Positions 1 to 4,678 of a stretch of DNA of 6,915 nucleotides are shown here, one piece after another. The stretch is from NCBI GenBank assembly GCA_017694135.1, contig JADING010000066.1, positions 1 to 6,915 on the forward strand, in the 5' to 3' direction. Both the position numbers and the translations under genes were made by a program. The DNA is from Candidatus Scatoplasma merdavium (GTDB lineage Bacteria; Bacillota_I; Bacilli_A; RFN20; CAG-288). The first letter of the stretch is position 1. The number at the start of each line of letters is the position of its first letter. A model generated the notes under the pieces. That model was given only the letters and a program-made list of their open reading frames with translations, ran no database searches and was not told the origin of the DNA.

Positions 1-527
1 GTTTTGATGATTATTACAAAGACATTTCTCATTTGAGCATTGAAGAAAGAAGAAAGCAGAACTTCGATCACCCTGATGCCTTTGATTGGCCACTCATTTT
101 AAAGCAAATCAATGAGCTTAAAAACGATAGAGCAATTGAAAAGCCAATATACGATTTTAATATTCAGACGCGTTCGAAAGTCAGCGAAATTGTTCAGCCT
201 AAGAAACTGGTTATTTTAGAAGGCATTATGGCCTTGGAAAACGAGAAGGTCAGAGACTTAGCTGATTTAAAGATCTTTGTTGCTGCCTCTCCAGAAAGAA
301 GATTTTTGCGCCGCTTAATTCGCGATCATTCCGAAAGAGCTAACCGCCCGTTTGACTTTATTATTTCGCAGTATTTTGCAACTGTTAAGCCGATGTATGA
401 CTTGTATGTTAAACCTACGCAGTTTTATGCGGATACAATCATTTATAACGAAGGTACCTCAGAGGGTGAGAGCAAGGCCGTTAACATTCTTCGCACCTTG
501 CTTCTTTCCGTTCTAAACAAAGATTAA
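1..527 (+). CDS. udk: Uridine kinase, C-terminal part (5' end outside window)
   Basis: Uridine kinase phosphorylates uridine and cytidine to UMP and CMP in the cytoplasmic pyrimidine salvage pathway. The reading frame is open from position 3, giving FDDYYKDISHLSIEERRKQN, which matches the family's D-x-YYKD-x-S-x-L-x-x-EERR segment after the P-loop. Further family marks are the FDHPDAFDWPL segment, Y-DF near the substrate site, LEGIMALE (Walker-B-like strand), the RRFLRRLIRD-x-x-ER lid region, and the QYF...VKPMYDLYVKPTQFYAD-x-II ending. About 175 residues are present; the family is usually about 205-215, so the N-terminus with the ATP-binding GxxGSGKT loop lies before the window. The TTG at 33 is an internal leucine codon, not the start. 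The lid reads ERANRPFDF where the family usually has ERGRS, about one residue longer. The gene ends in TAA and is followed 11 nt later by the alcohol dehydrogenase gene, so the two are probably cotranscribed. Confidence 0.95.
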   Translation, partial: FDDYYKDISHLSIEERRKQNFDHPDAFDWPLILKQINELKNDRAIEKPIYDFNIQTRSKVSEIVQPKKLVILEGIMALENEKVRDLADLKIFVAASPERRFLRRLIRDHSERANRPFDFIISQYFATVKPMYDLYVKPTQFYADTIIYNEGTSEGESKAVNILRTLLLSVLNKD

Positions 528-532
528 AGGAG
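527..532 (+). promoter_or_regulatory. Ribosome binding site of the alcohol dehydrogenase gene
   Basis: AAGGAG overlaps the last base of the udk TAA stop and lies 6 nt before the ATG at 539. This tight coupling supports both the chosen start and a shared transcript. Confidence 0.8.
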
Positions 533-538
533 AAATTT

Positions 539-1732
539 ATGAACGTTTTTTATAAAGCTTATTGCCGTATTTTCCAAAAGTGCTTGTATGTTGGATGCTT
601 CTTTTTGGATTTTTCTGAACCTAAACTCATTAGCGATAATGAGGGTATTAAAAAAATACCGGAAATCTTAAAAGATAAAAAGATTTTAATTGTAACCGAT
701 GAGACTCTCTATTCATTAGGTTTAATTAAGCCTTTAGAAGAAGAACTCAACAGGGAAAAAAGAACGTATAAAGTATTTAAAAATGTCGTACCTAATCCTA
801 CTATTGAAAATGTTGAAGAAGGTTTAAAAGTATACAAAGAAAACGGGTTAGATGCTATTGTTGCTATCGGTGGTGGATCGGTTATGGATTGCGCTAAAAC
901 GATTGGTGCGCGCGCAACAAACCCCAAAAAGAGCGTTTCAAAAATGAAAGGCTTACTTAAACTCCGCCATAAGTTACCTCCTTTAATCGCAGTCCCTACA
1001 ACCGCAGGTACCGGATCAGAAACAACCTTAGCTGCGGTAATTTCTGATCCTAAAAACAAAGACAAATACGCTATAGAAGATCCTAAATTAATTCCTGATT
1101 ACGCCTTCTTAGATCCTAACCTTTTAGTTGGTTTACCTTACAAAGTGACTTCCACTACCGGAATGGACGCTCTCTGTCACGCTGTTGAAGCCTACATAGG
1201 ATCTTCTAACACTTCTAAAACTAAAGACAGAGCAGAAAAAGCGGTTAAACTCATATTCGAAAACTTAGAGAAGTCTTGCCAGGAACCGAAGAATTTAACT
1301 TACCGTACTAACATGCAACTTGCGGCATATTACGCTGGTATCGCCTTCACCAGAGCATATGTCGGTTACGTTCATTCTCTATCCCACGCTGTTTCAGCTT
1401 TTTATAACACTCCTCACGGCCTTGCTATCGCTATATGCATGCCATACGTTTTAAAAGCTTACGGAAAGAAAGCTTATAAAAAATTAGCAAAGCTAGCTGA
1501 TATAGTTGGAATCAAGGGAGATTCTATTCAAGATAAGGCCAATAAATTCATTCAAGCTATCGAAGAACTAAATAGCAAGTTAAATATTCCTTCTAGTTTT
1601 GAAGGAATAATTAAGAAAGAAGACATCCCCACTTTAGCGCAGCACGCCGCTAAAGAAGGGAACCCCCTTTATCCAGTTCCTAAGATTATGTCTGCTAAGG
1701 AATTAGAAAAAATCTATTACGAAATGATTTAA
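539..1732 (+). CDS. Iron-containing alcohol dehydrogenase (group III ADH)
   Basis: NAD(P)-dependent oxidoreductase interconverting alcohols and aldehydes or ketones, cytoplasmic. The length of 397 residues is typical. The N-terminal Rossmann-like domain holds IVTDETL (51-57) and the cofactor motif GGGSVMDCAK (111-120), followed by VPTTAGTGSE (152-161). In the helical iron domain the metal ligands are visible: D210 and H214 in TGMDALCHAVEAY, H279 in YVHSLSHA, and H293 in YNTPHGLA; H283 matches the conserved second histidine near the nicotinamide. Their spacing agrees with E. coli FucO (D196, H200, H263, H277). The start ATG is supported by a good ribosome binding site and by an N-terminus (MNVFYKAYCRIFQ) of the kind seen in Firmicutes homologues. 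It follows udk by 11 nt and ends before a strong terminator. The substrate cannot be told from sequence: butanol, 1,2-propanediol/lactaldehyde and similar compounds are all possible. The pairing with udk gives no metabolic clue. Confidence 0.95.
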   Translation: MNVFYKAYCRIFQKCLYVGCFFLDFSEPKLISDNEGIKKIPEILKDKKILIVTDETLYSLGLIKPLEEELNREKRTYKVFKNVVPNPTIENVEEGLKVYKENGLDAIVAIGGGSVMDCAKTIGARATNPKKSVSKMKGLLKLRHKLPPLIAVPTTAGTGSETTLAAVISDPKNKDKYAIEDPKLIPDYAFLDPNLLVGLPYKVTSTTGMDALCHAVEAYIGSSNTSKTKDRAEKAVKLIFENLEKSCQEPKNLTYRTNMQLAAYYAGIAFTRAYVGYVHSLSHAVSAFYNTPHGLAIAICMPYVLKAYGKKAYKKLAKLADIVGIKGDSIQDKANKFIQAIEELNSKLNIPSSFEGIIKKEDIPTLAQHAAKEGNPLYPVPKIMSAKELEKIYYEMI

Positions 1733-1748
1733 AAAACAGTAAAGATAT

Positions 1749-1778
1749 AAAAAGAGTGCCAAGTGCGGCACTCTTTTT
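1749..1778. terminator. Bidirectional intrinsic terminator
   Basis: An 11-bp perfect stem is formed by AAAAGAGTGCC (1750-1760) and GGCACTCTTTT (1767-1777), with a 6-nt loop AAGTGC. On the plus strand the stem runs into TTTTT; on the minus strand the A-tract at 1749-1753 gives a T-run as well. It lies between the ends of the convergent alcohol dehydrogenase gene (stop 1732) and the minus-strand lipoprotein gene (stop 1817), so it can end both transcripts. Confidence 0.9.
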
Positions 1779-1816
1779 AATAGAGGAAATTATAAGTTTG
1801 TTCTAATTGGCGTTAA

Positions 1817-2995
1817 TTAAATAGCAGCGAAAGTGATGTAGTAAACGTAAGCATCAATAATTTCAGCGCCTTCTGCAACAGCGGTGTTGTGGATGGTGTA
1901 AGTGGTGTTAGCTGTTAAAGTGGTAGTGATAGTGGTAAGATCCTTATCGCCATTATCTAACAAGGCGTTAGTAACATCATCAGCACCAGTGGCAGAAATG
2001 GTCAATGAACCAGTAGCGCCATCACCAGCGGCGTAGATGGTAAGTGTACCAGCAGAAGTAGGAGTGAAGGTAATGTTATCTTCCGCACCTTCTAATTGAG
2101 CGTAAACACATCCAATATTACCAGTGAATTTCGATCCAGTTGTAGGATCGTTTCTACGGGAATTCATATCAACAGCGCCAGTTAAAGTATAGTTACCTAA
2201 TTTTCCAGCCTCATAATTACCCAACAAATGTTCAGCCGGGACTAAAGTGTTAGGATTGGAAACTGTTAATCCTGAAGTGACTTCATGTTGGGCACCAGGA
2301 ATCCAAGTGGCTTCTAATTCCTTAAATGAAACGTTATCGGTGCATAAGATTAAATATGTACCCGCTGAAGGGAATTCTAAAGTATAGTAAGCATAATTGT
2401 CATCCGGGAAAGCAACCCCATCGATTACCGTGTAGTCTGTAGTAAGTGTTTCAGGAGAAGTAGCGGAAGTTGAAGCTAAATAAATAACACCAGCAGTATT
2501 TTTTGATCCGGCTTTGGCATTCATGGTTAAGGTGCCACCACCAGTAGTAGTGAACATAATGACATGATCAGTTTTTGCTGGAGTACTACTGCCAGAAATA
2601 TCTGAAGTACCAGCGGTCTTAATACGCTTTCCAACTTCTAATTGAGTACCGATAGCATAGAAGAAGCCATCTGTGTCGTATTCATTTGGTTCGAGACCAG
2701 GTTCACCATCTTCATCACCTGTTTTAGTAAATTTCGACAAATCCATCGTCTTAGTCACTGTGTTATCAACAGTTGTAGATTCAGATGAAGTGGTGTCTTC
2801 TGATGTAACTGTTTCAGAAGAAGATACTGTTTCAGAAGAGACGGTTTCAGATGAAGTGGTAGTTTCTTCTGATGTTGTTGTTTCGGAAGTTGTGGTTTCT
2901 TCAGAAGAACTAGAAGTTTCTGCTGTGTCGTCGTTGCAAGCTGCTAAGCCAAAGGCCATACCACCCAGCATTAATAGGGTTAAAAGTTTTTTCAT
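1817..2995 (-). CDS. Surface lipoprotein with Ser/Thr/Glu-rich linker and two beta-rich domains
   Basis: A 392-residue protein exported and lipid-anchored on the outer face of the membrane. It starts with a lysine-leading hydrophobic signal peptide and lipobox LAAC, lipidated Cys20. Residues 24-79 are a low-complexity stalk made almost only of Ser, Thr and Glu. The rest is beta-prone, rich in Thr, Gly and Ala, and contains two diverged copies of one domain: roughly 112-232 and 253-392. They share the signature F-T-x-T-x-x-G-T-L-T-x-x-A at 148-160 and 310-322. The first copy ends with YYTLEFPSAGTYLI (203-216), a pattern common in small carbohydrate-binding or lyase-associated beta-sandwiches. 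No catalytic motif is recognised. The ATG start is supported by GAAAGGAA 7-8 nt upstream and by the signal peptide. It is transcribed away from the pectate lyase operon and shares its intergenic control region. A role in polysaccharide binding is an inference from fold pattern and position; adhesin or cell-envelope protein are alternatives. Confidence 0.9.
   Translation of the reverse strand: MKKLLTLLMLGGMAFGLAACNDDTAETSSSSEETTTSETTTSEETTTSSETVSSETVSSSETVTSEDTTSSESTTVDNTVTKTMDLSKFTKTGDEDGEPGLEPNEYDTDGFFYAIGTQLEVGKRIKTAGTSDISGSSTPAKTDHVIMFTTTGGGTLTMNAKAGSKNTAGVIYLASTSATSPETLTTDYTVIDGVAFPDDNYAYYTLEFPSAGTYLILCTDNVSFKELEATWIPGAQHEVTSGLTVSNPNTLVPAEHLLGNYEAGKLGNYTLTGAVDMNSRRNDPTTGSKFTGNIGCVYAQLEGAEDNITFTPTSAGTLTIYAAGDGATGSLTISATGADDVTNALLDNGDKDLTTITTTLTANTTYTIHNTAVAEGAEIIDAYVYYITFAAI
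2759..2926 (-). repeat. Low-complexity Ser/Thr/Glu stalk coding region
   Basis: Codes residues 24-79 of the minus-strand lipoprotein. Motifs recur without strict period: ETTTSE-like units near residues 32-46 and SETV at 49-52, 54-57 and 60-63. The stretch has almost no hydrophobic residue apart from a few valines, no proline and no lysine. It probably holds the folded part away from the membrane and could be glycosylated; both are inferences. The repetitive DNA (TTC/TCAGA-like on the plus strand) also opens a long false frame on the other strand. Confidence 0.75.
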
Positions 2996-3002
2996 ACAAT
3001 TG

Positions 3003-3010
3003 TTCCTTTC
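3003..3010 (-). promoter_or_regulatory. Ribosome binding site of the minus-strand lipoprotein gene
   Basis: Read on the minus strand this is GAAAGGAA, with AGGA 8 nt before the ATG at 2995. It decides the start together with the signal peptide that follows directly. Confidence 0.75.
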
Positions 3011-3045
3011 TTTTTATTGCTTAGAATAAAAAACTTCACATATAG

Positions 3046-3054
3046 ATTAAAGCA
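3046..3054 (-). promoter_or_regulatory. Possible extended -10 promoter for the minus-strand lipoprotein gene
   Basis: On the minus strand TGCTTTAAT gives an extended -10 (TG-n-TTTAAT, 5 of 6 matches to TATAAT). It would start transcription near 3039 and leave a leader of about 45 nt. No good -35 is seen at the right distance, so this is only the best candidate in an AT-rich stretch. Confidence 0.3.
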
Positions 3055-3103
3055 AAAAAGAAATCGGTTACTAGCATTTGTCATTTTTCTTGTTCTTGGT
3101 GCA

Positions 3104-3115
3104 CAAAATATTTTG
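3104..3115. promoter_or_regulatory. Perfect 12-bp palindrome in the divergent control region
   Basis: CAAAATATTTTG is its own reverse complement. It lies about 30 nt upstream of the plus-strand -10 and about 50 nt upstream of the minus-strand -10 candidate, so a dimeric regulator bound here could affect both genes. AT-rich palindromes arise by chance in such DNA, so function is uncertain. Confidence 0.3.
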
Positions 3116-3123
3116 CTTTTTTA

Positions 3124-3137
3124 TGTTAGCGCTTTTT
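3124..3137 (+). promoter_or_regulatory. Candidate catabolite-response (cre/LacI-type) operator
   Basis: TGTTAGCGCTTTTT matches 12 of 14 positions of the cre consensus TGWAARCGYTWWCW, with the central CG of LacI/GalR-family operators and the palindromic core AGCGCT (3128-3133). It covers the -35 region just before the likely -10 of the pectate lyase operon. Binding there would be expected to repress, which fits carbon-catabolite control of polysaccharide use. The regulator itself is not in the window. Confidence 0.4.
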
Positions 3138-3141
3138 TCTG

Positions 3142-3150
3142 TGTTATATT
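3142..3150 (+). promoter_or_regulatory. Probable extended -10 promoter of the pectate lyase operon
   Basis: TG-T-TATATT is an extended -10 element (5 of 6 matches to TATAAT). Transcription would start near 3157, leaving a leader of about 30 nt before the GTG at 3189. The -35 position (about 3122-3127, TATGTT) is poor, as is common for extended -10 promoters, and overlaps the cre-like site. Confidence 0.45.
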
Positions 3151-3175
3151 AACTTGAATGCGTATTTGTTTTAAT

Positions 3176-3181
3176 AGGAGG
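3176..3181 (+). promoter_or_regulatory. Ribosome binding site deciding the GTG start of the pectate lyase gene
   Basis: A full AGGAGG lies 7 nt before the GTG at 3189. No ATG competes nearby, and the positively charged signal peptide begins directly at the GTG, so the non-ATG start is well supported. Confidence 0.88.
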
Positions 3182-3188
3182 TAAGACT

Positions 3189-4667
3189 GTGCGAAAAAAA
3201 TTACTTCTGCTTTCACTTTTGTTGTTAGGTGGATTAGTTGGTTGTGAAGATGAAACTTTAAGTACTTTTAATTCTGGTTCTTCAACATCTTCTTCGGGAG
3301 ATGTAGGGGATGAGATCCAGATTTTGTATTGTTCTCCGGATGGGGGAACTACTGATGCTAGCGGAACTAGGGAATCGCCTTACGATGTCCAATATGCGAT
3401 GAATCAACTTAAACCTGGTGGAAAGATTGTTTTGTTAGAAGGAACCTATGTTTCTTCTTTGACTATTCAAGTTTCTCCTACTATTGGAGAATTGTATCCT
3501 GCGACATCAGAAGAGGAAATGAAAGTCATGGAGCCGGATGTCGTTGACGGAGAATATGTCGATGTCCTCTTTGATTTTTCTATGCAGCCTTTCTATTCAG
3601 CTAACAGGGGTATATCTATTGATTCAAATTACTGGCATATAAAAGGGTTCACAGTCACTGGAGCTGGTGATAACGGAGTATATATAGGTGGAAATCACAA
3701 TATTGTTGAAGATATAGAAGTTTACGCATGTCGCGATAGCGGCATTCAGTTAGGACGTTCATCATCTTCTTACAATTCTATCGATCAGTGGCCTTCTTAC
3801 AATTTAATTAAAAATTGCACTTCGCACGATAACGCTGATCCTAGTGGAGAAGATTCGGATGGATTTGCTTGTAAGTTAACTACTGGATACGGGAACGTTT
3901 TTGAAGGTTGCATCGCTTATAACAATATCGATGATGGATGGGATTTGTATTCTAAAGGTGAATCTGGTCCTATTGGTCCTGTCACTTTGATTGATTGTGT
4001 GGCTTTTAACAACGGAATTACTACCGGTGGTGTAGGATCATCTAATTCTGATGGTAACGGATTTAAATTAGGTGGGGAAAACATTTCGGTTGCTCACAAG
4101 GTTATCAATTGTATTGCTTTTGACAATATGGCCTGTGGATTTACCGATAATTCTAATCCTGGACCTTTGTATTTTGAAAATTGCACGGCGTTTAATAACG
4201 GTTCGAGAGATGATGATGGATATAACTTTTCCACTTGTCGCGATGTTGCTACTTCGCTTAACTATTACAAAAACTGCTTGTCTTTTTGTACAGGTTCAAG
4301 AGTTTCACCAATTACTGGAGAAGTGAGAGTTGCTAACTCTAAAGATGAATATAAAGGCAGCGCTGATCACTGTTTGTTCTATAACGGGTTATCTAACCTT
4401 TATATTAACGGCATTCAGGCTTGTGACTATTCTGTTGAAGGATTAAAGGGCCAGCTTTACGAATTGGATGAGGTTCCTTTTGTTTCTATTGAATCTATTC
4501 AACCGCAGTCCTCTTTAGGGACACCGGCTTCTAAAATTGCCGATGTTCATTCAGAGTGGAGAGATGAAGAGGGTAATCTTGACTTGAACGGTTTCTTGCA
4601 ATTGAAAGAAGACTCCCCTTTGCAAACCATGGGTGCTGACAACGCGCCTTTAGGAGCTAACTTATAG
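3189..4667 (+). CDS. Pectate lyase, polysaccharide lyase family 9, lipoprotein
   Basis: Cleaves polygalacturonate (pectin backbone) by calcium-dependent beta-elimination, outside the cell and anchored to the membrane. The 492-residue product has a signal peptide with lipobox LVGC (Cys19) and a short Gly/Ser/Thr linker (28-40). Residues 46-88 form the N-terminal cap of family 9 lyases (YCSPDGGTTDASGTRESPY ... PGGKIVLLEGTY). A right-handed parallel beta-helix follows, with coils of the type N-C-x-A-F-x-N. The family 9 active site is complete: calcium ligands D224 (SDGFACK), D248, D249 and D252 (NIDDGWDLYSK), and the catalytic base K293 (GNGFKLGG). The aspartate spacing equals D209, D233, D234, D237 of Dickeya Pel9A, whose base is K273. 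The C-terminal part (about 428-490, FVSIESIQ ... GFLQLKEDSPL) is also typical. It starts with GTG and is followed 11 nt later by the large exported protein. Endo or exo action, and preference for methylated pectin, cannot be read from sequence. Confidence 0.93.
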   Translation: MRKKLLLLSLLLLGGLVGCEDETLSTFNSGSSTSSSGDVGDEIQILYCSPDGGTTDASGTRESPYDVQYAMNQLKPGGKIVLLEGTYVSSLTIQVSPTIGELYPATSEEEMKVMEPDVVDGEYVDVLFDFSMQPFYSANRGISIDSNYWHIKGFTVTGAGDNGVYIGGNHNIVEDIEVYACRDSGIQLGRSSSSYNSIDQWPSYNLIKNCTSHDNADPSGEDSDGFACKLTTGYGNVFEGCIAYNNIDDGWDLYSKGESGPIGPVTLIDCVAFNNGITTGGVGSSNSDGNGFKLGGENISVAHKVINCIAFDNMACGFTDNSNPGPLYFENCTAFNNGSRDDDGYNFSTCRDVATSLNYYKNCLSFCTGSRVSPITGEVRVANSKDEYKGSADHCLFYNGLSNLYINGIQACDYSVEGLKGQLYELDEVPFVSIESIQPQSSLGTPASKIADVHSEWRDEEGNLDLNGFLQLKEDSPLQTMGADNAPLGANL

Positions 4668-4671
4668 GAGG
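4666..4671 (+). promoter_or_regulatory. Ribosome binding site of the large exported protein, overlapping the lyase stop
   Basis: AGGAGG begins inside the TAG stop (4665-4667) of the lyase gene and ends 7 nt before the ATG at 4679. There is no room for a promoter or terminator between the genes, so they are cotranscribed and perhaps translationally coupled. Confidence 0.88.
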
Positions 4672-4678
4672 AAAGAAG

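Noticed and set aside
33..35. TTG at 33 as the start of uridine kinase
   Set aside because: The frame is open upstream to position 3 and encodes the conserved DDYYKDISHLS segment; the TTG is an internal leucine and has no RBS.
709..1065. Open frame of 118 codons on the minus strand
   Set aside because: It lies wholly inside the alcohol dehydrogenase gene, whose conserved motifs cover this stretch; no RBS or recognisable protein.
2673..3029. Open frame of 118 codons on the plus strand, rich in Val/Ser/Glu
   Set aside because: It is the complement of the Ser/Thr/Glu linker and signal peptide of the minus-strand lipoprotein; its length is a by-product of the repetitive codons.
3050..3055. TTGCTT on the minus strand as a -35 with TATTCT (3023-3028) as -10
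   Set aside because: The spacing is 21 nt, too long for a normal sigma-A promoter; the extended -10 at 3046-3054 is the better candidate.
4072..4326. Second plus-strand frame inside the pectate lyase gene
   Set aside because: Overlaps the PL9 beta-helix and catalytic lysine region in another frame; no independent support.
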